A stretch of DNA of 54,478 nt from an uncultured Lachnospiraceae bacterium (lineage in GTDB: Bacteria; Bacillota; Clostridia; Lachnospirales; Lachnospiraceae): positions 1 to 54,478 of the forward strand of contig CADAKQ010000024.1 in assembly GCA_902788555.1 (NCBI GenBank), in the 5' to 3' direction. Positions within the stretch are counted from its first letter, which is position 1; each line of letters starts with the position of its first letter. The notes under the pieces were generated by a model. That model saw only the letters and a program-made list of their open reading frames with translations, did no database searches and had not been told where the DNA came from. Shown one piece after another: positions 7,562-15,177 of the stretch. A program made the translations under genes and the position numbers.

Positions 7562-8383
7562 ATGAGTGATAAAATCAGTATAAAGAAAGATACAGTAATG
7601 GAAACCTTAGTGCTTCCGCTATATGGCAGGGCATATTGTTCCAAACATTATCCGGATGTATTTCCTGATAAGGAAGCAGAAGCCTTGATAGACAAGATTG
7701 ACTATGACTTTGAGCATCTTGATACCAATAAAATGACGACTCTGGTGTGGGCGATACGAAAGAGATTTCTTTGTGACCGGGCAAAGGAATATCTTAAAAA
7801 GAAGCCTTATGCTACTATCGTAAACCTTGGATGTGGTGCAGACAACAGCTTTCCGGAGGTAGATAACGGAAAATGCAGATGGATTAATCTGGATTTGCCG
7901 GATATAATTGAAGCAAGAAAAAGACTTTTTACTTTGCGTGACCGCGAGAAAAATGTTCCGTGCAGTGCTTTTGATACGACGTGGTTTGACGAGGTTGAAA
8001 CAGCACCGGAGGATGGTCTTTTCATAATAAGCGGCGGGGTTTTGATGTACTTTGATGACGATACAGTAAAGGGTCTTTTTACAGCTCTTGCAGAAAGATT
8101 TCCGGGTGGTGGAATATGCTTTGATGCGGAAAATCAGGCAGGCACGGATAAATCCAATAAGGTTCTTGAAAAAAGCGGTAATACAAATCTTTGCCTGCTC
8201 GTTGTGGATGATGCAGAGACAAAATTCAGACCGTGGTCCAAAAATTTCGGTAAAATCGTATCCTTTGACAGGCTGCCTGAATATGTAAGCAAGGCAAAGT
8301 CGGTTCCGTTTATGACCCGCAAGATAGTTGGTATGGGTATGAAAATGGGATATGTAAAAATAGTAGAGATAATGTTTAAATAA
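7562..8383 (+). CDS. Class I SAM methyltransferase, LCM family (PF04072)
   Basis: 273 residues. The SAM-binding motif I is V-N-L-G-C-G-A-D near residue 84, followed by N-L-D-L-P-D-I-I, the acidic/LP signature of the leucine-carboxyl-methyltransferase (Ppm1/TcmP-like) family; bacterial members often act on small molecules or polyketide-type acids. It is homologous to the C-terminal half of the fusion protein at 47702-49114, including C-S-A-x-D and a G-x-x-M-Y-x segment. GGGAG precedes ATG 7562. It is driven by a very strong, probably repressed promoter (7494-7546) and appears to be a single-gene unit. Substrate unknown. Confidence 0.8.
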   Translation: MSDKISIKKDTVMETLVLPLYGRAYCSKHYPDVFPDKEAEALIDKIDYDFEHLDTNKMTTLVWAIRKRFLCDRAKEYLKKKPYATIVNLGCGADNSFPEVDNGKCRWINLDLPDIIEARKRLFTLRDREKNVPCSAFDTTWFDEVETAPEDGLFIISGGVLMYFDDDTVKGLFTALAERFPGGGICFDAENQAGTDKSNKVLEKSGNTNLCLLVVDDAETKFRPWSKNFGKIVSFDRLPEYVSKAKSVPFMTRKIVGMGMKMGYVKIVEIMFK

Positions 8384-8387
8384 CAAT

Positions 8388-8420
8388 ATGTGACAAGGAG
8401 TCTTTCCATCTGTCGCATAC
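8388..8420. repeat. TGTGACAAGG-type intergenic dyad
   Basis: ATGTGACAAGG at 8388 pairs imperfectly with CTGTCGCATAC at 8410-8420. It lies between the convergent ends of the LCM methyltransferase and DUF1848 genes and could serve as their shared 3' structure. Member of a dispersed family. Confidence 0.5.
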
Positions 8421-9350
8421 TTATAATTGAAGAAAGTACTGGCCGGTTGCGTAGGATACCTGATCTGCATCATGTATCTTGTCCTGTGGCAGGCTTGTAC
8501 CGATTAAAAATGGTGAGGTTTTGATATGATTTTTCATATTATGCCTTACCATTTTTTCATCATAATTGGCATAGCAGTAACGGCACAGGTGTCCGCAGGT
8601 ATTATATGCACCTATATCATTTCCAAGGAGACAGTTACAGCCCGGGCGTGGATTGTTTTTCTTGGAGATATCAAGACTTGTTCCGATTGCTCTTTCAAGT
8701 ATGCTCTTCGTCATACAGCCTGATACATCAATTCCGAACTTTTGGAGGTCGTTACCCTCAAAGCAGCTTCTTATAAGCATGCCGTTTTCTCTGCCGATTT
8801 TGCTGAAGGCTTCACCTATGGCATCACGTTCCTCCTGTGTAACCTCTTTTATTCCCGGAAAGTTTTTAATGGTTTTCTTGTAAAGGTCGATAAAGCTTAT
8901 TACCACATTGTCGGTATAACCCTTTAGATTATTTGCCATCTCGGAAAATGTTTCTATATGATAGTTAAGGGTATATGTATCATCAATAAGAATCGGATCA
9001 TAGCGCCAGCTCACACAGTTTACGCCAAGGGTGTCGGATAAGCTTTTAAAGGCATCCATAACCTTTTCCTTTGGCGGAACATTTGGCTCGACATCCTTTC
9101 CGTAAGGTGTAATCGTGACGAACCAGAACATATTGAAGTCCGACAATTCTTTAAGATGTGGCAGCATAGGGATAGGATTTTTGGTACAAAAAGCAAGCAG
9201 GTCAACTACATCCTTTGACAAGCTGTATCTTGTAACCTGCTCATTATAATATGGGTTACGCACAAGCACGTAACCTTCTTTAATTCTGTTCATAAACCAC
9301 TCGCTGTAATATGCAGGAATGTCGGTTCTTTCTCCTGTGTTGATAATCAT
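8421..9350 (-). CDS. DUF1848 family protein with C-terminal Cys cluster
   Basis: 309 residues. The C-terminal part has C-N-C-L-L-G-N-D-I-G-A-Y-N-T-C followed by C-R-Y-C-Y-A-N, a cysteine cluster consistent with Fe-S binding; the family is sometimes grouped with radical-SAM-like or archaeal/bacterial Fe-S proteins of unknown function. The N-terminus begins with the typical R-T-D-I-P-A-Y-Y segment. GAGG lies about 7 bases before ATG 9350. It is transcribed in the same direction as, and 24 bases after, the HxlR gene, so the two may form one operon. Biochemical role unknown. Confidence 0.8.
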   Translation of the reverse strand: MIINTGERTDIPAYYSEWFMNRIKEGYVLVRNPYYNEQVTRYSLSKDVVDLLAFCTKNPIPMLPHLKELSDFNMFWFVTITPYGKDVEPNVPPKEKVMDAFKSLSDTLGVNCVSWRYDPILIDDTYTLNYHIETFSEMANNLKGYTDNVVISFIDLYKKTIKNFPGIKEVTQEERDAIGEAFSKIGRENGMLIRSCFEGNDLQKFGIDVSGCMTKSILERAIGTSLDISKKNNPRPGCNCLLGNDIGAYNTCGHLCRYCYANYDEKMVRHNMKNHIKTSPFLIGTSLPQDKIHDADQVSYATGQYFLQL

Positions 9351-9374
9351 GGTGTGACCTCGAAAGTTTATAAA

Positions 9375-9704
9375 TTAATTCTTTAAATTATCTTTATAAT
9401 CATTTCCCCATTTAGCCATATCGTTGATAATCGGTCTTAAAGATTCTCCCAATTCGCTAAGTGAATACTCCACGCGTGGTGGGACTTCCGGAAACACGGT
9501 TCTTGTGATTATACCGTCTGCTTCCATGGAACGGAGACTGTCTGTAAGGACCTTTTGACTAATTCCCTCAAGCGATTTTTGCAGTTCGTTAAATCTCCAT
9601 GGACGATTCATAAGATTTCTTATTATAAGAAGTTTCCATTTACTACCTATAAGTGAAACTGTTGTTGCTACAGGGCATTCCGGTAATTCGTCTTTCTTTT
9701 TCAT
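9375..9704 (-). CDS. HxlR-family winged-helix transcriptional regulator
   Basis: 109 residues from ATG 9704 (GAGGAAC five bases upstream); the longer frame from 9746 adds 14 residues lacking a ribosome site. The N-terminal Cys in E-C-P-V, the redox-sensing position of many HxlR/YodB proteins, is followed by S-L-I-G-S-K-W-K-L-L-I-I-R and a G-I-S-Q-K-V-L-T-D-S-L-R recognition region. HxlR proteins often respond to electrophiles, quinones or aldehydes. Divergent from the dehydrogenase at 9929; its likely operator is the 32-bp box at 9826-9857, repeated at 11240-11271. Confidence 0.85.
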   Translation of the reverse strand: MKKKDELPECPVATTVSLIGSKWKLLIIRNLMNRPWRFNELQKSLEGISQKVLTDSLRSMEADGIITRTVFPEVPPRVEYSLSELGESLRPIINDMAKWGNDYKDNLKN

Positions 9705-9825
9705 AATATGTTCCTCGTGTGCGTCACGTGGCAGGCACCTTGACACATTATATTACATGCAAATTTAAATGTTACATAAAAATTATAATGTATATGAGTG
9801 TATATAGTCAATGGGTTACAAAAAG

Positions 9826-9881
9826 GTAACTATCTAATAAAAAAGTGCGTACTTGTTGAAGAAAACATCTCTCATTATAAA
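9826..9881 (+). promoter_or_regulatory. Promoter with 32-bp putative HxlR box (copy 1)
   Basis: The box 9826-9857 (begins GTAACTATCT, ends GTGCGTACTTGTT) is identical over 32 bases to 11240-11271. Its 3' end forms the -35 hexamer TTGTTG (9853-9858), then a 17-base spacer and TATAAA (9876-9881). Position over the -35 suits repression or regulated polymerase access by the adjacent HxlR protein. Confidence 0.75.
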
Positions 9882-9928
9882 AAATGATAGAAATAGTGAA
9901 TTAATACATAATGTGAGGTTTGAAATAT

Positions 9929-10888
9929 ATGGATAAAAAAATGAAAGCAATATCAATAGATAAAATAACACCTGCAGAAAAAATTGAAATTTCAGAGCTT
10001 CCGATACCTAAGGTTAAATCCGGTTGGGTGCTTGTAAAGGTCAAGGCATTTGGAATGAATCATTCTGAACAGATACTCAGATTAAATGAGATAAATGCTG
10101 ATTACATACAAAAGCCTGTTATACCCGGTATTGAGTGTGTGGGAGTAATAGAGGATGCATCCGATACGACATTAACTAAAGGCGATAAGGTTATAGCTAT
10201 GATGGGTGGTATGGGAAGAAGCTTTAACGGAAGCTATGCAGAGTATGCTTTACTTCCTGCACATCATGTATTTAAGATAGAAAGTGAACTTAACTGGGAG
10301 GAGCTTGCTGCTATACCTGAGACATATTTTACGGCATGGGGCTCTCTTTTTGAATGCCTTAATCTTAAGGCAGAGGATACATTACTTATTCGCGGTGCAA
10401 CCTGTGCGCTTGGATATGCTGCCATACAGATAGCAATGGCACTTGGCGCGCGTGTGATTGCCACAACTCATAGAGAAGATAAATTTGTACTTATTAAAGA
10501 AGCGGATGAAGTCTTTTTGGATGATGGTAAATTGACCGGCAGGATAAAAGGCGTTACAAAGGCTCTTGATCTTGTTGGTCCAAAGTATCTCAAGGATACT
10601 ATGACTGCTGTGAATAAAGGCGGTATAGTCTGCCAGACAGGCATACTTGGCGGAGTGTATGCACTTGATGGATTTGATCCTATAAAGGATATTCCAAACG
10701 GTGTTTATCTTACAGGATTTTTCTCAAACTATCCTACACAGGAAGTGGTTGATGACATGTTTAAATTTTTTTATAATAAGAAGATAGTTCCTATATATGG
10801 AAAGGTTTTTGAATTTGATAATATTAAGGATGCCATAACCGCACAGGATAAGGGTGCTGTTAATGGTAAGATAGTTGTGAGGATGTAA
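9929..10888 (+). CDS. Medium-chain dehydrogenase/reductase, quinone-oxidoreductase-like
   Basis: 319 residues from ATG 9929 (GAGG at 9915-9918); an in-frame TTG at 9920 is less likely. GroES-like N-terminal domain (W-V-L-V-K-V-K-A-F-G-M-N-H-S-E) and a Rossmann domain with the nucleotide loop R-G-A-T-C-A-L-G-Y-A-A-I-Q near residue 155. The catalytic-zinc and structural-zinc cysteines are not evident, so it is probably a zinc-independent NADPH:quinone or enone reductase. It is divergent from HxlR, a common pairing in which the regulator senses the reactive substrate. Confidence 0.85.
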   Translation: MDKKMKAISIDKITPAEKIEISELPIPKVKSGWVLVKVKAFGMNHSEQILRLNEINADYIQKPVIPGIECVGVIEDASDTTLTKGDKVIAMMGGMGRSFNGSYAEYALLPAHHVFKIESELNWEELAAIPETYFTAWGSLFECLNLKAEDTLLIRGATCALGYAAIQIAMALGARVIATTHREDKFVLIKEADEVFLDDGKLTGRIKGVTKALDLVGPKYLKDTMTAVNKGGIVCQTGILGGVYALDGFDPIKDIPNGVYLTGFFSNYPTQEVVDDMFKFFYNKKIVPIYGKVFEFDNIKDAITAQDKGAVNGKIVVRM

Positions 10889-11042
10889 AATAATGTTTAC
10901 AAGCATAGATTTTTGTAATATACTGTCACCATAAGCAAGAATAAAAAATTACTTAATCAATTTCATTGTATCTTTTTTCATCTTGCTTACTTACCAAAGA
11001 TAAAACAATTTATTTAACCGGTTAGTCGGGAGGACGTGCTTA

Positions 11043-11108
11043 GTTGATATAATCAGATTACATAGAGAAAATAAGAATAGCCGTCCTGACTCATCGCGCA
11101 AAGATTAG
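11043..11108 (+). pseudogene. Toxin gene remnant lacking start
   Basis: Twenty-one codons matching the C-terminal part of the 37-residue peptide (V-D-I-I-R-L-H-R-E-N-K-N-S-R-P-D-S), ending D-S-S-R-K-D before TAG at 11106. No start codon or ribosome site remains, so no toxin can be made from it. The reading frame outside the deletion is well kept. Confidence 0.75.
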
Positions 11109-11181
11109 GACGACTATTCTTATAGTCTAATAACTTTCGCCGGAGCAGGTGAAGTGCACTCACCTTCCCGACTAGCTTGTT
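11068..11181 (-). ncRNA. Candidate orphan antitoxin RNA
   Basis: Minus-strand promoter TTGACA (11211-11216), 17-base spacer, TACAAT (11188-11193), identical in form to copy 1, leads to a 15-bp terminator stem (11107-11121 / 11073-11087, one G:T pair). The GGTGA...TCACC stem-loop is kept although the loop bases differ from copy 1. With its own toxin gone, it may act on the toxin mRNA from copy 1. Confidence 0.6.
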
Positions 11182-11239
11182 AAATATATTGTAAAGCACT
11201 TTATTTCTTTTGTCAATTGCTAATTATAATTACCTAAAA

Positions 11240-11295
11240 GTAACTATCTAATAAAAAAGTGCGTACTTGTTTCAAAATAATCTGTTTGTTATACT
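11240..11295 (+). promoter_or_regulatory. Promoter with 32-bp putative HxlR box (copy 2)
   Basis: The box 11240-11271 is identical over 32 bases to 9826-9857. Its end forms TTGTTT (11267-11272), followed by a 17-base spacer and TATACT (11290-11295). The spacing between box and promoter is the same as for copy 1. It drives the macrodomain/sirtuin operon. Confidence 0.75.
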
Positions 11296-11376
11296 TCATA
11301 TATAGATGAAATAGAAATAATAGTTTAGGTAAAAAATATGGTTTTCAAATACCAATTTGTGATGGGAGATGATAAT

Positions 11377-12213
11377 ATGACAAAACTTAAGACTCAGGAA
11401 GAAAGACTAAATTACCTTGTAGATAAGTTCAAGGAAGATTCAGGCGAGTACAGGAACTTAAAGGTTTCGGACAATATAAATGAAAAAAAGAGGATTTTAC
11501 GATCTCTTATGAATATACGTATGCCGAGGAAGATGGACGATGAGACACTTGCAATACAGGACGAGTATCTTAAGGAAGCTATCATTGAAAAAGGCATAGT
11601 CAATATTAAAGATATAAAGACCGTGGCGGATGAGTACGGAAGCGATAAAAATTATGCGGATATGATTTCGATATGGCAGGGCGATATAACGAGGCTTTCT
11701 GTAGATGCAATCGTTAATGCTGCTAACAGTCAGATGCTTGGCTGTTTTCAACCTTGCCACACCTGTATAGATAACTGCATACATACATTTGGCGGAATTC
11801 AGATGAGAGCAGAGTGCAATGAAAAGATGAATAATTTAAGATTAAAGTATGGTATGGAATATGAACAGCCGACTGCTGTTCCGATGCTTACGGACGGTTA
11901 TAATCTTCCGGCAAAAAAGGTTATTCATATAGTAGGCCCTATTGTGATGGGAAGACTTACAAAGGAGCTTGAGAAGGATTTATCGGATTGCTACAAGAAT
12001 ACACTTGATATGTGCCTTGAAAATGGATTAAAAAGCGTAGCATTTTGTTGTATCACAACAGGCGTATTTCATTTTCCGAATGAGCGTGCGGCAGAAATTG
12101 CGGTTGATACGGTGACGAAATGGCTGTCGGAGCATGAGGGCAGCATGGAAAGGGTGATATTTAATGTTTTTAAAGACGAAGACAAATTCTATTACGAAGG
12201 ATTACTTTCTTAA
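11377..12213 (+). CDS. Macrodomain protein, protein-ADP-ribose hydrolase type
   Basis: 278 residues from ATG 11377 (GGAG eight bases upstream; an upstream in-frame ATG at 11338 has no such site). The macrodomain begins near residue 90 with W-Q-G-D-I-T-R-L and D-A-I-V-N-A-A-N-S; the following L-G-C-F-Q-P-C-H-T-C-I-D segment is the cysteine-rich insert of the zinc-containing macrodomains linked to class M sirtuins, which remove ADP-ribose from protein. G-G-I-Q-M-R and T-T-G-V-F-H-F-P-N complete the ligand site. First gene of an operon with the sirtuin 46 bases downstream, under the 11240 box. Confidence 0.9.
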   Translation: MTKLKTQEERLNYLVDKFKEDSGEYRNLKVSDNINEKKRILRSLMNIRMPRKMDDETLAIQDEYLKEAIIEKGIVNIKDIKTVADEYGSDKNYADMISIWQGDITRLSVDAIVNAANSQMLGCFQPCHTCIDNCIHTFGGIQMRAECNEKMNNLRLKYGMEYEQPTAVPMLTDGYNLPAKKVIHIVGPIVMGRLTKELEKDLSDCYKNTLDMCLENGLKSVAFCCITTGVFHFPNERAAEIAVDTVTKWLSEHEGSMERVIFNVFKDEDKFYYEGLLS

Positions 12214-12259
12214 AAAAAGTGATGGATACAGAGAAACTATACAGAGAGGGATGAGAGCA

Positions 12260-13174
12260 ATGAGCTACAGGATAATAAGTGAGACAGGCTCACGTGAGGA
12301 TAATATAAAGAGATTAAAAAAGGAGATAGAGACGGCAGATGCGATTATAATCGGTGCAGGAGCAGGACTTTCCACATCTGCGGGATTTACCTATAGCGGC
12401 GAGAGGTTTGAAAAGTATTTTTATGACTTTGCTAAGAGGTTTGGCATACGTGATATGTATTCGGGAGGATTTTATCCGTTTCCTGATGAGGAGACTCTTT
12501 GGGCGTGGTGGTCAAGACACATATTTTTTAACAGATATATAGATGCACCGAAGCCGGTTTACAGTATGCTTTATGACATGGTTGATGATAAGGATTATTT
12601 TATCATAACTACAAATGTTGACCATCAGTTTCAGAGAGCCGGTTTTGATAAGAAGAGACTATTTTATACGCAGGGAGATTACGGTCTTTTCCAGAGTGTT
12701 AATTCCAAGCTCAAAAAAACCTATGATAATGAAGAATGGGTTATGAAGGCGATGGAGTCACAGGGCTTTGTAAAGGATGAAAGCGGTGTGTTCCAAGTAC
12801 CTGAGGATGGTAAGCTTTCCATGAGAATCCCAACAGAACTTATACCTAAATGTCCTGATGACGGAAGTGATGTGACTATGAATCTTCGTGCAGATGATAC
12901 ATTTGTGGAGGACGAGGGCTGGAAGCTTGCTTCATCCCAATATTCGGATTTCTTAAGAAGACACGAGGATATGCATGTGCTCTATCTTGAACTTTGAGTG
13001 GGAGCCAATACACCGGTTATAATCAAGTATCCGTTCTGGCAGATGACAGTTGCTAATCCTAATGCGTTTTATGCCTGCTTGAATTACGGAGAGGCTTTCG
13101 CACCGGAGGTAATTAAAGAACGAGCCATATGTATAGACGGAGATATAGGTGAAACTCTGAATGACATAGTATGA
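12260..13174 (+). pseudogene. Class M sirtuin (SirTM-like), interrupted by in-frame TGA
   Basis: ATG 12260 has GAGAGGG nine bases upstream. NAD-binding G-A-G-A-G-L-S-T-S-A-G, T-T-N-V-D-H-Q and Y-T-Q-G-D-Y-G (Gln where most sirtuins have catalytic His) mark a class M sirtuin, which ADP-ribosylates protein in partnership with the macrodomain hydrolase. At 12995-12997 a TGA replaces the Gly expected in L-E-L-G-V-G; the frame then stays open for 58 codons with A-N-T-P-V-I-I-K-Y-P-F-W to TGA 13172. Of the four zinc-ribbon cysteines expected, only the one in K-C-P-D-D-G is seen. Either a decaying gene, a truncated 245-residue protein, or a sequencing error. Confidence 0.8.
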
Positions 13175-13330
13175 TTTATGAATAGGTAGATTCTTTTTAG
13201 CAAATGAGAGAGAGTACGAACTGCTCATGGTTTACATAATTTATAATAAAAAGACTATCCAATAAAATAATTTTATGATAAAATATCTTTTGCAGCTTTT
13301 TTACATTTGTTTTATCAAGGAGGATATTTT

Positions 13331-14386
13331 ATGTGGCAAAAGATAAAAGAGTATGCCTTTTACGGAGATACAGACAGAGAAAGCTATCACAGCATTAAGG
13401 ACAGGCTTGAAGCCTCCAATAGAATTACAGCGCTTGTTTTTGCAACCGGAGCTTCAATTCTTATCAGTATAATGCTATTGCTTTCTTTTTTTCTGGATGG
13501 ATTTTCAGGCTCAAAGCCTGTTTATATCTTTGGTGTTATTTTTTCAATTATACAGATTGTAATTGCTCTTTTATCTAAAAAGATACCTGCACTTACATAT
13601 GTATCGGTTTACATGGCTATATCGGTATTTTTGATATACGGAATTGCCATTGCAACACTGACAAGACCTGACCAGCAGACAGTAACCTTTATGGTTATGC
13701 TTATTTTCGTACCTCTTATATTTGTTGACAGACCAATACGTATGGCTGCAAGTCTTATATTTTATATAATAGCTTTTATTATAATGGCTTGTCAGACCAA
13801 GACCGGTTCGATTTTATCTGTTGATATTACTGATGCGATAATATTTGGTGTTTTAGCTGTATTTTCCGAGTCAGTAGTTTATAGGGCGAAGATAAGAGGA
13901 TATGTTCTTGAAAATAAGCTACACATCATGAGTGAAACCGACCAACTTACAGGTCTCAACAACAGAAACTGCTATGAATGGAGACTTGAAACATATCCAT
14001 CTATCTATAAGAAATCTATCGGCTGTATATACATTGATGTCAACGGACTTCATGAGCTTAACAATACAAAGGGTCATAAGGCCGGTGACGAGATGCTTCA
14101 GTACATAGCTGATGCTGTAAAAAAACAGTTTGGCAAAAAGGATACCTATCGTGTTGGTGGAGATGAATATGTGGCATTTGTTCTTGATTTGTCAAAAGCA
14201 GAGGTGGAAGATAAAATAAAAGAAATGAGGGCACAGGTATCAGAGCAGGGTTATCATGCAGCTGTGGGCTTTGAATTTCATGATGCTAAAGATGTGGATA
14301 TAAATACTCTGATTGTAAGTGCCGAATCAAAGATGTATAAGGATAAATCGAATTATTATAAGGTACATGACAGGAGAGCGAGATAA
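13331..14386 (+). CDS. Membrane-bound GGDEF diguanylate cyclase
   Basis: 351 residues from ATG 13331, preceded by AAGGAGG. About six transmembrane helices occupy residues 30-195, followed by a GGDEF domain with D-Q-L-T-G-L-N-N-R-N and the active-site loop R-V-G-G-D-E-Y-V-A-F. GGDEY instead of GGDEF is a tolerated variant. An I-site (RxxD) is not obvious. Predicted to make cyclic di-GMP in response to an unknown membrane signal. The window also has a PAS-GGDEF protein (38668) and an HD-GYP protein (31629), so both synthesis and breakdown are represented. Confidence 0.85.
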   Translation: MWQKIKEYAFYGDTDRESYHSIKDRLEASNRITALVFATGASILISIMLLLSFFLDGFSGSKPVYIFGVIFSIIQIVIALLSKKIPALTYVSVYMAISVFLIYGIAIATLTRPDQQTVTFMVMLIFVPLIFVDRPIRMAASLIFYIIAFIIMACQTKTGSILSVDITDAIIFGVLAVFSESVVYRAKIRGYVLENKLHIMSETDQLTGLNNRNCYEWRLETYPSIYKKSIGCIYIDVNGLHELNNTKGHKAGDEMLQYIADAVKKQFGKKDTYRVGGDEYVAFVLDLSKAEVEDKIKEMRAQVSEQGYHAAVGFEFHDAKDVDINTLIVSAESKMYKDKSNYYKVHDRRAR

Positions 14387-14461
14387 AAATGTGATATGTA
14401 GACGGTGATATGACATGGTGACAGGCACCGTATAACATCAAGTTAAATAACGGAGAGAAAA

Positions 14462-15058
14462 ATGAGTCAGAATAAAAACAATAATGATGAAAATCTTATA
14501 TGGGAAGAGATAAGGACTGAACACATAGTTAAGGATGAATGGATTGATTTTCGTCGTTCAGCTTTCAGATTTCCAGATGGTACGGAATTTGAGCCGTATT
14601 ATACCTACAGCAGACGAAATTATGTTGTAATAGTAGCCTCTGATGAGGAGGGGAAATATATCTGTGTCAGACAATTTCGTTATGGTATAAAGCAGGTAAC
14701 CACTGAGTTTTCGGCAGGCGGGATAGAAAGAACGGACGGTAAAGAGTATGGTGAGGATGATAAGGCGATAACGGAGGATGCGTTAGAGGCTGCCATGAGG
14801 GAGCTTAAAGAGGAAACCGGTTATGTATCTGATGAATGGAGGCATCTTATAACAGTTCCGTCCAATGCAACCATAGCAGATAATTATGCCTACGTTTTTG
14901 AGGCGAAAAACTGTCGCAAGGTTTCTGGACAGAATCTGGATGATACGGAATTCTTGAATGTAAGAAAATACACTGCCGAGGAGATAGAAGCCATGATAGA
15001 AAAAGGGGAGTTTCAGCAGGCTATTCACATAATGGCATGGCTTTTATCTCAACGATAA
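14462..15058 (+). CDS. Nudix hydrolase, ADP-ribose pyrophosphatase-like
   Basis: 198 residues. The Nudix box is split by a short insertion: G-G-I-E-R, then A-A-M-R-E-L-K-E-E-T-G-Y, with the catalytic R-E-x-x-E-E triad complete. The N-terminal W-E-E-I-R-T-E-H-I-V-K-D and F-R-Y-G-I-K-Q beta-strands resemble the ADP-sugar pyrophosphatase (NudF-like) group, which hydrolyses ADP-ribose. GGAGAG lies before ATG 14462. A link with the ADP-ribosylation operon 1.3 kb upstream is attractive but unproven. Confidence 0.85.
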   Translation: MSQNKNNNDENLIWEEIRTEHIVKDEWIDFRRSAFRFPDGTEFEPYYTYSRRNYVVIVASDEEGKYICVRQFRYGIKQVTTEFSAGGIERTDGKEYGEDDKAITEDALEAAMRELKEETGYVSDEWRHLITVPSNATIADNYAYVFEAKNCRKVSGQNLDDTEFLNVRKYTAEEIEAMIEKGEFQQAIHIMAWLLSQR

Positions 15059-15177
15059 GAATAAAATAAAAAATCAATAAAAATCAAATATATTATACAG
15101 TCCGCCGTAAAAAAATGTAGCATTTATAACGGAATAATGATATAATATATTTGAATTTTTTGTAAAGGAGGTTACTT

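Larger units (their letters stand above)
10955..11232. repeat. Type I toxin-antitoxin element, copy 2, with 86-bp deletion
   Basis: Inverted copy of 7100-7458. Outer segments, TAGTCGGGA ends, antisense promoter and terminator hairpin are kept. The 86 bases that in copy 1 hold the toxin ribosome site, its start codon and first seventeen codons are missing, with the junction at GTGCTTA|GTTGATATA (about 11042). Confidence 0.85.

Noticed and set aside
7619-8473. Long antisense ORF over the LCM methyltransferase gene
   Set aside because: Low-complexity, Lys/Ile/Phe-rich translation without domain, typical of a shadow frame.
9712-9750. Possible TGTGACA-family copy before HxlR
   Set aside because: Resemblance is limited to TTGACACA and GGCAGGCACC; too degenerate to claim.
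12164-12259. Longer N-terminus for the sirtuin
   Set aside because: It overlaps the macrodomain gene, has no ribosome site, and the family begins near 12260.
12280-12300. GAGACAGGCTCACGTGAGG inside the sirtuin as a TGTGACA-family member
   Set aside because: Only the core resembles it, arms are missing, and it lies in coding sequence.
12995-12997. TGA in the sirtuin as a selenocysteine codon
   Set aside because: The family has Gly at this place, not Cys, and I see no convincing bacterial SECIS hairpin directly after it; a nonsense change is simpler.
14388-14432. Possible TGTGACA-family copy after the GGDEF gene
   Set aside because: Contains TGTGATATG and GGTGACAGGCACC but no clear paired arms.
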